From assembly GCA_963924555.1 (NCBI GenBank), contig OZ004585.1, positions 1,439,488-1,503,487 on the forward strand: 64,000 nucleotides of DNA, in the 5' to 3' direction. The position numbers and the translations under genes were made by a program. Below the pieces are notes generated by a model, which had not been told where the DNA came from, did no database searches, and worked only from the letters and a program-made list of their open reading frames with translations. The number at the start of each line of letters is the position of its first letter. The first letter of the stretch is position 1. This stretch comes from Crambe crambe (taxonomy: Eukaryota > Porifera > Demospongiae > Poecilosclerida > Crambeidae). Positions 47,962 through 59,091 of the stretch are shown one piece after another.

Positions 47962-49290
47962 CTATTTTTTTGTGTACTCCAGCCAAGGCTTATGTCCCGC
48001 AACTCGAAATGATACTCTAAAGTACAGAGTGTCGTCCTTCAAATACTGTGCATCACTAGTATGAAGTTCATTATGGGCTATGAATCCATGAGAGCCCCTA
48101 CTTTTTCCTACACACATATCAGACTCTTTAGTGAAGATATATCTCTTAAGATAGTGCTTCTGATCCGCCAACTGATTGAGTAATTCAATTTGTACAGTTC
48201 CGATAAATGGCCACGTCAAGTTCTTGTCATTACGACCATTTAAGATGTGTACGTAAACTGATACATGTGTGCCAATACTTTTACCATGTCCATTGGGGTA
48301 TACTTCAATGCGCATGTTGTATCCATCAGCACTCGTATAGAAACATGGTGAGTTAAACTGAGTCATTGTTTTGTATTTTGTCAATCTGAATATGAATGGT
48401 TTTCTCCTATCATATTTCTCTTGCAGAGACTTGATAGTCTCAGTGGCTGATTGTAGGTCATCTTGCAACTTGACTACAGTGTTGAGGGCCTTATGAAAAT
48501 GTGATTTAACATCCTGCTCATGTGCTCCCATATCTTTTCTCTCCAGCTTCACATCGCATCCAATGTTTCTTAGTTTACATGAGGTCACAGTATATTGACA
48601 GTCCTTTTCAAGGTGACTTTTTAGGTTTAAACGCTTTATAGTTTCGGTACACTCAGCATTGGGACATGGAATTACTTTCTCACACTTGCGATCATGGACA
48701 TCTGTTATGTTAATGTATGTATCCTTCTTTCCACAGTACTCACACTCATAATCTCTGTTCAGACATTGTTTGTTTAAATGCTCTTCTAAATCTTTCCTCA
48801 TTATTTTTCGGATTGCATCATTTTGCTCGCACTTTTTGGGGCAGGGAACTGGAGTGAAATCACATGTGGCCACATGTTCTTCTAGAGTACCAACAGTTCC
48901 TTCCCATTCACAACTTCTCCCAACATTATCACATTTGACACATAGAGCACTGACATCTCTTTTACCTAGATTATAACGAAAGTTATGATACAATATTCAT
49001 TTCTTTGTTGCTTACTTACTCTTGCAATCTTCAAAGTACAGTGGCTGCTCCATCCTGCAATTGGGACAAGGATTGTCTGCGCCACTTTTATTTAGACATT
49101 TCTCACAGAATAGCCTGCCACACTTCCCATGCTGCCATGGGTCTCTAGCTATTGCTAAACAGAGCAGACACTTGAGGCCGTCATCTGGTTCAAATATGAA
49201 AGTACACTCGTATCCACTTGCCTCGGTATCATTAGGTTCTCTCTTATTTAAATTAAGTGAAGCTTTCTTGGTGACACTTCCAGAAGCCAT
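47962..49290 (-). CDS. TRAF-like RING / zinc-finger / MATH protein (cluster gene 1)
   Basis: Exons 49020..49290 and 47962..48965, 54-bp phase-1 intron, about 424 residues. The start MASGSVTKK is chosen by match to the paralog at 55749; it is followed by a Lys-rich extension (LNLNKREPND). RING-like module (CLLC, HGKCGRLFC, EKC, CPNC), five TRAF fingers, short coiled coil (KLQDDLQSATETIKSLQEKY) and a complete MATH domain (FYTSADGYNMRIEVYPNGHG ... WPFIGTVQIELLNQ). It ends WLEYTKK with no membrane segment, so it is predicted cytosolic. Nearest relative in the window is the gene at 54409-55749, including both flanks. Confidence 0.88.
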
Positions 49291-49330
49291 TTGAATTTGC
49301 AGCTGCCATGCGCATGTGGCGCACACCGAA

Positions 49331-49350
49331 GTAGGTAATGGTCGTCACGC
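49331..49350 (-). promoter_or_regulatory. Conserved GCGTGACGAC promoter block
   Basis: The complement reads GCGTGACGACCATTACCTAC, also found at 55787-55806 and, slightly changed, at 51543-51561, each 15-55 bases before a cluster ATG. It contains a CRE half-site TGACG. Confidence 0.45.
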
Positions 49351-50237
49351 ATAACTTTCTTTCTGCACGCGCGCGCGGCGGCAATTTGATCTCATGCACG
49401 TTATTTACAAAGCATATTATTATGACTCAGATGTATGAATATGGTTCTTGTCTAATCTTTATGTATGAGGTTTGTAGATTTAGCAAACTAGTGTGATACT
49501 GTACACTATCAGTTGGAAAAGGTCATCCAAATGGGAAAATAAATTTCTTTCTCTCACAGTGTCATTAATTTTGTTAACCTCTGGTTCATTGCATGGGGAT
49601 GTCTCTCCATGTTATTATTATTGCCATCAGCTTAGCTAGGGCTGGCATGCATCAAGTAGCTTTCTAAGTTGATGTATTATTTGTTATCATTTTCTGGCCA
49701 AAAGTGAATCTTATCTGCCAACTGATTGCATCAGACGTGATACCACCCATACCTCCTCCCATTGGCGGTGAAGGATAGAATGCTGCTGCTATTGTTTTTG
49801 TGTTTGTTGCCACTTGGAGATATTGAGAAGCATTTTAGCGTACCAAGAGACCATCAAGCTATGATGGGCATGAAGGATCCTGCCCGTTTAGTAGTCATGA
49901 TGTGGCTGAGCCTACCTTTCTGTTTCTTTTCCTGAATAAGATAAAGACGGAGGGATGCCCAGTATGCTAGAGAATCACCCCTGAAAAAAAAAAAAAAAAA
50001 GCCCAGGTACGAGGCTAAAGAATTCCGAGAAAATCTGACGCATATGCAAGCAGTGTATACCAGGCCCTATTTCCCCCTCTGCCCCTTAAAAAAAGGCCCT
50101 GGGTATATGAGGCTAATAGAAGCCACAGGGGAGGAGTCTCACACACAGTGATACTGATACATATGAATTGCAATTGAGTCAGCAGGTCAAATGGTTCATG
50201 TGTTTTCAATAACTTATACAGGCTTATGTTCTTCCAT
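49351..50237. other. Intergenic region with solo element ends
   Basis: Two copies of the CCTGGGTA-GAGGCTA terminus in the same orientation (about 49998-50014 and 50098-50115) are relics of the element family at 46829-47528. An A-run lies at 49983-50000. No gene. Confidence 0.6.
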
Positions 50238-51529
50238 TCACTCCAGCCAATGTTTATATCCTTTCACTTCAACTGATACTCTAAAGTACAGAGTGTCATC
50301 CTTCAAATACTGTGCCACATCAGTACGAAGTTCATTATGGGCTATGAATCCAGGAAAACCCCTACTTGTTCCAGCACACATATTATCCTCTTTAGTGAAA
50401 ATAAATATCTTAAGATAGTGCTTCTGATCTGCCAACTGATTGAGCAATTCAATTCCTACAGTTCCAATAAATGGCCATGTCAAGTTCTTGTCATTACGAC
50501 CATTTAAAATGTACACAAAAACAGATACATGTGTACCAATATTGTCACCATGTATATGTCCATTGGGGTATACAGTAATGCACATGTTGTATCCATCAAT
50601 ACTGGTATATAAAGATGGCGATTTACAACGATTGCTAAACTTTTTCTTTGTTTCATATCCTGCCAATTTAAAAATGAATCTCTTATTAACCATAATATTA
50701 TTATTCTCAGTGACTGATCGCAAGTCATCTTGTAATTTGACCATGGCATCTTGCAATTTGACCACAGTGTTGAGAGCCTGACGGAGATGTGCCTTATCAT
50801 CCTGCTCATGTGCTCCCATATCTTTTCTCTTCATCTTCACATCACATCCAATGCTTCTTAGCTTACATGAAATCACAGTATATTGACAGTCCTTTTCAAG
50901 GTGACTTTTTAGGTTTAAACGCTTCATAGTTTCAGTACATTCAGTCTTAGGACAAGGAATTATTTTCTCTTCACACTTGCGATCGTGGACATCTGTTATG
51001 TTAATGTATGTATCCTTCTTTCCACATTGCTCACACTCGTAATCTCTGTTCAGGCATTGTTCATTCAAATGCTCTTCTAAATCTTTCCTCATTATCTTTT
51101 GGATTGCATCATTTTGCTTGCACTTTTTGGGGCAGGGAACTGGAGTGAAATTACATGTGGCCACATGTTCTTCTAGAGTACCAACAGTTCCTTCCCACTC
51201 ACAACTTCTACCAACATTATCACATTTCACACAAAGAGCATTGATTTCTCTTTTACCTAAAATTAATTGTTAAAATTATTCAATATACAGTGCTATTATT
51301 CTGTGGTTTACTTACTCTTGCAATCTTCAAAGTATAACGGTTTCTTCATCCTGCAATTGGGACAAGGTTTGTTCTTCCTGAATTTCTTTAAGCACTCGTG
51401 ACAAAATAGCCTGCCACACTTCCCATGTTGCCATGGGTCTCTAGCTATTGCTAAACAGAGCACGCACATGAGGCTATAATCTGGTTCAGATGTGAAAGTA
51501 CACTCGTACCCACTAGTCTCGGAAGCCAT
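50238..51529 (-). CDS. TRAF-like RING / zinc-finger / MATH protein (cluster gene 2)
   Basis: Exons 51316..51529 and 50238..51256, 59-bp phase-1 intron, about 410 residues. Start MASETSGYECTF chosen over an upstream in-frame GTG because of the position of the promoter block. RING-like module with FRKNKPCPNC, five TRAF fingers, and a duplicated KLQDAMVKLQDD coiled-coil segment. Its MATH N-terminus is distinctive (MVNKRFIFKLAGYETKKKFSNRCKSPSLYTS) and is shared only with the gene at 62366-63713. Ends GYKHWLE without a hydrophobic tail. Confidence 0.88.
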
Positions 51530-51542
51530 TTTGTTGGCTAAA

Positions 51543-51561
51543 TAGGTAAGGGTCGTCACGC
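51543..51561 (-). promoter_or_regulatory. Conserved GCGTGACGACC promoter block
   Basis: Same block as at 49331-49350, with one substitution and spaced only about 14 bases from the ATG. Confidence 0.4.
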
Positions 51562-51731
51562 GTACTAGCTCGAGCTAGCTAGCCGGCCGGGTCCAGGTAT
51601 TGCTTGCTTTTTAGATCTTAGATGCAAACTACTACAACTTGTACAAGCAGTGGTATCCTTCAGATACTGTTGGAAGAGGGCATAATAGAAAAATGCAAAC
51701 CCCGACACCCTTCAGCACTTCTTTAGTGAAG
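51562..51731. other. Short intergenic stretch
   Basis: AGCT-rich and a GCCGGCCGGG patch; nothing else seen. Confidence 0.5.
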
Positions 51732-52132
51732 CATAGTTCCCACTTCAGGGACACTAAATTCTACCACAAGTCGCACCTACTTTTGAAGTCCCGCCCCTGT
51801 ACCACGCCCATATTCTGGCCACTGACTGAAGACAGAAGGACTCGAGAAGAACAGTTTTTATGAACTGGACACTGAATTATTTGACCTTGTGCACTGTTGA
51901 TTGATACATGCAGCTGTCTTAGCTTACTGCATTGTTTGAGTGCTGTGCAGTCAGTGTGGTGCATTCATTAATGACTGGTTATGCTGTTAAGTAAACAAAC
52001 TACTGTAGTCTGTAGCGCTAAAAAGAAGCTTCCGGGACAAATAATAGGCAGTTTACACTTCCATGGTGGGACGGGACAGAGTTGATAAATCCGGGACTGT
52101 CCCGGACGTTTTCGGGACAGTTGGGAACTATG
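51732..52132. mobile_element. 401-bp TIR element, CATAGTTCCCA ends
   Basis: Starts CATAGTTCCCA and ends TGGGAACTATG; GTGAAG flanks both ends (51726-51731 and 52133-52138). Internal GGGACA-rich arms. No transposase. CA...TG ends could be hAT-like, but only 6 bp of flank repeat are clear. Confidence 0.65.
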
Positions 52133-52143
52133 GTGAAGAGTAA

Positions 52144-52563
52144 TGTTCTACAAAGCAGCCAACTGATTGAGTAGCTCAATTTTTACATGTTAAATTTCTG
52201 TCTTCTGTCTTTTTTAATAGACATTTAATACAAATGGATAAGAATCACTATACTTGTGTATAGGGGGTTACTTCAATACACGTGTTGTAAACCGTCAGTG
52301 CTCATGTAAAAGGACGATGTTATATTATCAGTCTTCCTCGGTTTATATTGTGTCGGTTTAAATATGAATGATTCTTTCTTCTTGAGCACATCATATCATA
52401 TTTCTCCTGTAGTGATTCTATAGTCAAAGTGGCTGATTGTATGCTATCTTGCAGTTCGTCCCAAGTGACTGACAGAGGTGTCCCTTATCATCCTGTTCAT
52501 GTGCTCCCATATATCTTTTCTCTTCATCTTCACATCATATCCACTTTCAGTGTAGTCAGTCAT
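52144..52563 (-). pseudogene. TRAF-like pseudogene fragment (finger, coiled coil, part of MATH)
   Basis: Minus-strand pieces match the last finger (ATATGGGAGCACATGAAC region), the coiled coil and the beginning of MATH, then jump to 'LLNQLA'. Frames are broken by several indels. Confidence 0.75.
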
Positions 52564-52787
52564 TTTCAAGATGATCATTTAGTTCTGAGTGCTTTAAAAT
52601 TCTAATGTGAGAGGTGGTTGTGTAGTGATACAGTGTTTCACACATCGTTTGCGTCTTTGTTTTGAAGGTATAAAATTCTGTGGATCCATATACAATATAA
52701 TTGGTTGATATTGAATAAGGCCACTCCTCTGATTTCACACTATTTAGGCCCTGATGGTAGGTATTATCCCAGATGTGGGGTTTTTTA

Positions 52788-52792
<5 letters not shown>

Positions 52793-52868
<76 letters not shown>
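52793..52868. repeat. (CT)n microsatellite
   Basis: About 38 units, between two TRAF pseudogene fragments. Confidence 0.97.
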
Positions 52869-52871
<3 letters not shown>

Positions 52872-52959
52872 TCTCTGAAGCACTTATATGGTACTGAATA
52901 ATAATTGCAATTGAGCAAGCAGGTCAAGTATGAATAACTACAGGCTTATGAGTGTGCTT

Positions 52960-53578
52960 GTTCTTCCATGCACTCCAGCCAATGTTTTCTATATCCCGTC
53001 ACTTCAACTGATAATCATTCTTCATATACTGTGCCTCACTAGTATGAAGTTCATTATGAGTTATAAATTCAGGAGAGCCCTTACTTTTTCCAGCATACAT
53101 ATCAGTCTCTTTAGTGAAGATTAATTTCTTGAGGTGATGATTCTGATCTGCCAACTGATTGAGTAATTCGATTTCTACAGTTCCAATAAATGGCCACGTC
53201 AAGTTCACTCGTCATTACGACCATTTAAAATGTGCACATAAACTGATACATGTGTACCAATATTGTCACCACGTCCATTGGGGTATACAATAATACCCAT
53301 GTTATATCCATCAGTACTCGTATAAAATGATGGTGAGTTAAACTCAGTTCCAAACAACTTCTTTATTCCATATTTTCTCAATTTGAATATGAATGGTTTT
53401 GTCTTATTGACCATGTTATATTATCACTTCATTGATGTTATAGTCTTAGTGGCTGATTGTATGTCATCTTATAATTTAACCAACAGTGAGAGCCTGATGG
53501 AGGTATGCCTTATCATCCTGCTCATGTGCTCCCATATCTTTTCTCTTCGTCTTCACATCACATCCAATGCTATACTAC
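52960..53578 (-). pseudogene. TRAF-like pseudogene fragment (MATH and coiled coil)
   Basis: Contains MVNKTKPFIFKLRKYGIKKLFG, FYTSTDGYNMGIIVYPNGRG and NLTWPFIGTVEIELLNQ in two frames. They are split by a small insertion at about 53207, and the coiled-coil part near 53415-53560 is degraded. The RING exon and most fingers are absent. Confidence 0.85.
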
Positions 53579-53611
53579 AATAGTGTACTTTTTGTTTGAA
53601 CCACCACTAAA

Positions 53612-54083
53612 TACCTTAAGGTAACTATTATTAGCATAGACTAATTTTAGCGATTTTTGCTTTCGGTTAAAATTTAGGGTAATAATTTTGGCGATTTTGA
53701 GGAGCAGCTCAAGAAAAATGCAAATCCATGATTCTGGTCATGGTGGATGCAGAAATGGAGATGACCAGGAAAGGGGGCACAAGCATTATAATTACTATAA
53801 TTATTCGCATGATTATAATTACGTGAATGTTATGAGTTCAGAGGTCAGAAGGTTACAGGTATCTTCAAAGGGGTTAGCAGCTACAGTAGATCCATCAATA
53901 AGCCCAGGAGCCACTAAGATATTTTGAAAGAACTCTGCTCCTCCAGCGATGAGCTAGCGAGATAACGTGTGGGCGTGGTCAAAATCATTACGTATTTTTA
54001 GCTGGTATTATTATTAGCGAAAATTACAAATTTGCTAAAATTCGCTAAAACGAGTACCCGTTAATAAAAGTTACCTTAAGGTA
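53612..54083. mobile_element. 472-bp TIR element, TACCTTAAGGTAACT ends
   Basis: Left TACCTTAAGGTAACTATTATTA, right end its near-complement (AATAAAAGTTACCTTAAGGTA). TTAA in each end leaves open a piggyBac-type TTAA target site, but the outer TACC/GGTA bases are also mirrored, so TTAA may simply be part of the TIR. Non-coding. Confidence 0.65.
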
Positions 54084-54408
54084 GGCAAAGTCTGATATTA
54101 GTTAATGACCGGTGACCACCACCACCACTAACAAAATGGCTTCATCAGTTTATCTATGCACTCCAGCCAAGGCTTGTCACCTGATGCTTGAATTGGAAAA
54201 ATGGGTGTAGTCACGGTAGTATACCATTTCTATCCAGGCCATATGGGATACCAGGTATAGCATTTTAGTGGGATAAAAATTTCCCATTCAGTGATACAGA
54301 AGTCTAATGAATGGTACACGTTATATGCAATATTTGTGATCAAGAGGGGGGAAGAAGTTTAGCATATAAAGGTTACTACATAAGATGATACCAAGTCATC
54401 TAATAGAG
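54084..54408. other. 3' flank of the next TRAF-like gene
   Basis: Duplicate of 47720-47961; includes a short 'ctccagccaaggcttg' MATH-end relic. No gene. Confidence 0.65.
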
Positions 54409-55749
54409 TTATTTTTTCAATTGCTTTTCTGTGTACTCCAGCCAAGGCTTATGTCCCGCAACTCGAAATGATATTCTAAAGTATAGAGTGTTGTCCTTCA
54501 AATACTGTGCATCACTAGTATGAAGTTCATTATGGGCTATGAATCCAGGAAAACCCCAACTTTCTCCAGCACGAGTATCATCCTCTTTATTGAAGATTAA
54601 TCTCTTGAGATAGTGCTTCTGATCTGCCAACTGATTGAGTAACTCAATTCGTACAATTCCGATAAATGGCCACGTCAAGTTCTTGTCATTACGACCATTT
54701 AAAATGCGTACACAAACTGATACATGTGTGCCAATATAGTTACCACGTCCATTGGGGTGTACTTCAATGTGCATGTTGTATCCATCAGTACTTGTATAGA
54801 AACATGGTGAGTTAAACTGAGTCATTGTTTTGTATTTTGTCAATCTGAATATGAATGGTTTTCTTCTATCACATTTCTCTTGCAGAGACTTGATAGTCTC
54901 AGTGGCTGATTGTAGGTCATCTTGCAACTTGACTACAGTGTTGAGGGCCTTATGAAAATGTGCTTTAACATCCTGTTCATGTGCTCCCATATCTTTTCTC
55001 TCCAGCTTCACATCGCATCCAATGCTTCTTAGTTTACATGAAGTCACAGTATATTGACAGTCCTTTTCAAGGTGACTTTTTAGGTTTAAACGCTTTATAG
55101 TTTCAGTACACTCAGCATTGGGACAAGGAATTACTTTCTCACACTTGCGATCGTGGACATCTGTTATGTTAATGTATGTATCCTTCTTTCCACAGTACTC
55201 ACACTCGTAATCTCTGTTCAGGCATTGTTCTTTTAAATGCTCTTCTAAGTCTTTCCTCACTATTCTTTGGATTGCATTGTTTTGCTTGCACTTTTTGGGG
55301 CAGGGAACTGGAGTGAAGTCACATATGGCCACATGTTCTTTTAGAGTACCAACAGTTCCTTCCCATTCACAACTTCTACCAACATTATCACATTTGACAC
55401 AAAGAGCATTCACGTCTCTTTTACCTAGATTATAACGAAAGTTATGATACAATATTCTTTTCTTTGTTGCTTACTTACTCTTGCAATCTTCAAAGTACAG
55501 TGGCTGCTCCATCCTGCAATTGGGACAAGGATTGTCTGCGCCATGTTTATTTAGACATTTCTCACAGAATAGCCTGCCACATTTCCCATGCTGCCATGGG
55601 TCTCTAGCTACTGCTAAACAGAGCAGGCATATGAGGCTGTCATCTGGTTCAGATATGAAAGTACACTCGAATCCACATGCCTCGATACCATTTGGCTCTC
55701 TCTTTTTTGAATTAAGTGGAGCTTTCTTGGTGACACTTCCAGAAGCCAT
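54409..55749 (-). CDS. TRAF-like RING / zinc-finger / MATH protein (cluster gene 3)
   Basis: Exons 55479..55749 and 54409..55424, 54-bp phase-1 intron, about 428 residues. N-terminus MASGSVTKKAPLNSKKREPN, RING-like module (CLLC, HGKCGRLFC, CPNC), five TRAF fingers, coiled coil identical in layout to cluster gene 1, and a MATH domain (FYTSTDGYNMHIEVHPNGRG, WPFIGIVRIELLNQ) ending WLEYTEKQLKK. Cytosolic by absence of hydrophobic segments. Very recent duplicate of the gene at 47962-49290. Confidence 0.88.
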
Positions 55750-55786
55750 TAGTTTGAATTTGCAGCTGCGTGCGCTATACGATTAA

Positions 55787-55806
55787 GTAGGTAATGGTCG
55801 TCACGC
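55787..55806 (-). promoter_or_regulatory. Conserved GCGTGACGAC promoter block
   Basis: Identical to the 49331-49350 block, about 38-57 bases before the ATG. Confidence 0.45.
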
Positions 55807-56345
55807 GCAACTGTTTGCGCATGTGCCAAGAAGTTCCCGCCTATTACACTTTATAATTATGACGGTGTGTGATGTCAGAACATGTAACTACGTGTATGAG
55901 CATGCGCTATAAGGTACCAAGAAAGCTAAATTCTCTGGAGAAGAGAAGACAAGACTGGCACTTCTAAAACTATTCATAGTGGCAAGAATTTCTTTATCCA
56001 TAAGCCGCTCTCCCTTAAATCCAGAGGAGATGATCACAGCCTCAGCTCTGCAATATTCCCCAATGAATAAACGAACGGAGAGAATTGCTTGCTGCTGCTC
56101 CTTGTTCAGTACTAGGTGGGATTGTCCCAGCCGAGATAGGGCGTAAAATAAACACACCGTCCGCGAAGAACTAGAGGTAGTCTGCTGCAGTGCTGATTCA
56201 GCAGTATTGCGTCATGCGTCACGGAAGATTACTGAGAGATTACGATTTCCCCCAATCAGGGGGAAAAATTGGCGCATGCGCAAACAGTGGGTACCAGGCT
56301 CTTTTGTCCACCTCTGCAAAATTAGAGCCTGGGGGCGAGGCTAAC
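55807..56345 (-). mobile_element. Possible helicase-like element fragment ending in the GAGGCTA terminus
   Basis: A minus-strand frame (55888-56157) includes LSRLGQSHLVLNKEQQQAIL, which recalls the N-terminal Q-motif region of RecQ-like helicases carried by some invertebrate elements; no Walker A motif follows. At 56318-56343 the sequence reads CCTGGGGGCGAGGCTA, the same terminus as the element at 46829-47528. Both points are weak individually. Confidence 0.3.
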
Positions 56346-56459
56346 TCCAGCCAACGCTTATTCTGAAATACAGTGTCAACCTCATACATCTTTGTTCTGA
56401 TATAAGTAGGACAGCATACTTAGTTATAGCTACTAAGTCAGTAGATCAAGTAGTGTGTG

Positions 56460-56935
56460 CTTATTCTTCCGTGCACTCCAGCCAATGTTTATATCCCGTC
56501 ACTTCAACTGATATCGAGTGTCGTCCTTCAAATTCTGTGTCTCACTAGTATGAAGTTCATTATGGGCTATGAATCTAGGATAACCCCGACATTCTCCAGC
56601 ATACATATCAGCCTCTTTAATGAAGATTAATCTCCCGAGATAGTGTTTCCGATCTGCCAACTGATTGAGTAATTCAATTTGTACAGTACCAATAAATGGC
56701 CACGTTAAGTTCTTGTCATTACAACGCGCATAAAAACTGATACATGTTTACCAATACCATCACCATTTCCATTGGGCCATACGTCAATGCACATGCTGTA
56801 TCCATCAGTACTCGTATAAAATGATGGTGAGTTAAAGTCAGTTCCAAATAACTTCTTTGCTCCATATTTTGTCAATTTGAATATGAATGGTTTTGTCTTA
56901 TTGACTATGTTATCATATTTCTCTTGCAGGACATT
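56460..56935 (-). pseudogene. TRAF-like pseudogene fragment (MATH domain)
   Basis: Matches LQEKYDNIVNKTKPFIFKLTKYG and FYTSTDGYSMCIDVWPNGNG. About 13 bases are missing near 56725 (the ILNGRNDK codons), which shifts the frame before NLTWPFIGTVQIELLNQ. No upstream exons; similarity stops at 56935 after 'LQEK'. Confidence 0.85.
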
Positions 56936-57087
56936 GCCTAAAATATAGCCACCAGTGCCGAGGCATAGGTCTTTTAAAGACAAACTTGTTAAACTATAAT
57001 TGTGGAAAGGGTCATCACACATATTGATACATGGTTATAGCTACTAATTACAATTGAGCCAGCAGGTCAAGGTTCATATGTTTTCAT

Positions 57088-58407
57088 TCAGCGTTTGTTC
57101 TCCAGCCAATGTTTATATCCTGTCACTTCAACTGATACTCTAAAGTACAGAGTGTCGTCCTTCAAATACTGTGCCTCACCAGCATGAAGTTCATTATGAG
57201 GTATGAATCCAGGATAGCCCCAACCTTTTCCAGCATGAGTATCATCCTCTTTATTGAAGATTAATCTCCTAAGATAGTGCTTCTGATCTGCTAACTGATT
57301 GAGTAACTCAATTTGTATAGTTCCAATAAATGGCCACGCCAAGTTCTTGTCATTACGACCATTTAAAATGCGTACATAAACTGATACATGTGTGCCAATA
57401 CCATCACCACTTCCATTGGGGTATACAATAATGCACATTTTATATCCATCAGTACTTGTATAAAAAGATGACGGGTTAAACTCAGTTCCAAACAACTTCT
57501 TTGTTCTATATTCTGTCAATTTGAATGTGAATGATTTTCTCTTATTAACTATGTTATCATATTTCTCTTGCAGGGATTTTATAGTCTCAGTGGCTGATTG
57601 TAGGTCATCTTGCAATTTGACCACAGTGTTGAGAGCCTTATGAAAGTGTGCCTTATCATCCTGTTCATGTGCTCCCATATCTTTTCTCTTCATCTCCACA
57701 TCACATCCAATGCTTCTTAGCTTACATGAAATCACAGTATATTGACAGTCCTTTACAAGGTGATTTTTTAGGTTTAAACGCTTTATAGTTTCAGTACACT
57801 CGGCATTGGGACAAGGAATTACTTTCTCTTCACACTTGCGATCGTGGACATCTGTTATGTTAATGTATGAATCCTTCTTTTCACAGTACTCACACTTGTA
57901 ATCTCTGTTCAGGCATTGTTCATTCAAATGCTCTTCTAAATCTTTCCTCATTATTTTTCGGATTACATCGTTTTGCTTGCACTTTTTGGGGCAGGGAACT
58001 GGAGTGAAGTCACATGTGGCCACATGTTCTTCTAGAGTACCAACAGTTCCTTCCCATTCACAACTTCTACCAACATTATCACATTTGACACAAAGAGCAT
58101 TAACTTCTCTTTTACCTAGATTATAATACATTAAGATTAGGATGCAGTACTATTTCTCTGTTGCTCACTTACTCTTGCAATCTTCAAAGTAGAGTGGTTG
58201 CTTCATCCTGCAGTTGGGACAAGGCTTGTCCTTCCCATATTTCTTCAAGCACTCACAACAAAATAGCCTGCCACACTTCCCATGCTGCCATGGGTCTCTA
58301 GCTACTGCCAAACAGAGCAGACACTTGAGGCTATCATCTGGTTCAGATACAAAGTTACACTCATAGCCAGTGCTCTCATCACTAGAGTTCATTGGTATTT
58401 CCTCCAT
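57088..58407 (-). CDS. TRAF-like RING / zinc-finger / MATH protein (cluster gene 4)
   Basis: Exons 58173..58407 and 57088..58115, 57-bp phase-1 intron, about 420 residues. N-terminus MEEIPMNSSDESTG. RING-like ligands are Cys29, Cys32, His42, Cys45, Cys50, Cys53, Cys63, Cys66, with Arg47 in the canonical His place. Five TRAF fingers at about 85-235, short coiled coil, MATH domain (FTFKLTEYRTKKLFG, FYTSTDGYKMCIIVYPNGSG, WPFIGTIQIELLNQ) ending YKHWLENKR. Exon 1 and its upstream flank are identical or nearly so to those at 63479-63870, whereas exon 2 is not. Confidence 0.88.
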
Positions 58408-58428
58408 TTTGAAGTCAGTTGATCAACA

Positions 58429-58436
58429 TGACATCA
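58429..58436 (-). promoter_or_regulatory. CRE-like TGATGTCA
   Basis: On the plus strand TGACATCA, 21 bases before the ATG (58407). Same place before the genes at 60450 (60473-60480) and 63713 (63735-63742); degenerate (TGACATTA, 62063-62070) before the pseudogene at 62040. Confidence 0.45.
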
Positions 58437-58621
58437 TCAGTTTTTATAATAATGCTTACATTACTCATTATCCATACCAATGTTTCTACTTGTACATGTA
58501 CAGTGTGTAGTAAGCCACAAAACTTCACACATTGTATCACTAACAGTACAATTGGTTGTATAAGGCCACTCCCCCTCTTTAAGCGGGGGCATTGAACTCT
58601 ATTAGTGAGCTCTAATTCATT

Positions 58622-58720
58622 CAAGCATTTCTCACCGGGTCTCTAGCCATTGCTAAACAGAGCAGACACTAGAGGCTGTCATCTGGTTCAGATATGAAAG
58701 TACACTCATAGCCAGTGGTC
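58622..58720 (-). pseudogene. RING-exon fragment
   Basis: Minus strand has ...GYECTFISEPDDSL-like codons then CLLCLAMARDP, after which the HGKCGRLFC part is deleted. No start codon context or donor remains. Confidence 0.75.
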
Positions 58721-59091
58721 TTGCAAGATCAGTTGTTGTTTTTTTAATCACTATGACATCATTATAATCAAATAATGTATACATTACAGCCACAAAACTT
58801 CACACATTCTTTTTGCTAGAAAAATTCTGTGGTTGTGTCATGAAATAAACTGTACACAGTACGATTGGTTGCGTAAACCCATATAAGGCGCACTCCTATG
58901 ATTTCCACTCTTTGTGGGGGGTTTATTGCATGTATTTATTACGTTGCAAAGCAACTCATTCCTGTTATGGTATGGTACGTACAATGAAATTGTAAGGGGT
59001 GGTACTCTATAGTTCAGATGTGAATGTATTATGCTCATGATATCCACTTTGAAACTTTCTATTTTCAGTGTATACGAGGATCATGTGTTTT
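58721..59091. other. Intergenic stretch
   Basis: AT-rich, resembles other inter-gene spacers of the cluster (near 52620-52790 and 58480-58600). Nothing else seen. Confidence 0.5.

Noticed and set aside
53612..54083. piggyBac assignment for the TACCTTAAGG element
   Set aside because: The bases outside TTAA are mirrored too, so TTAA is more simply part of the terminal repeat; left unassigned.
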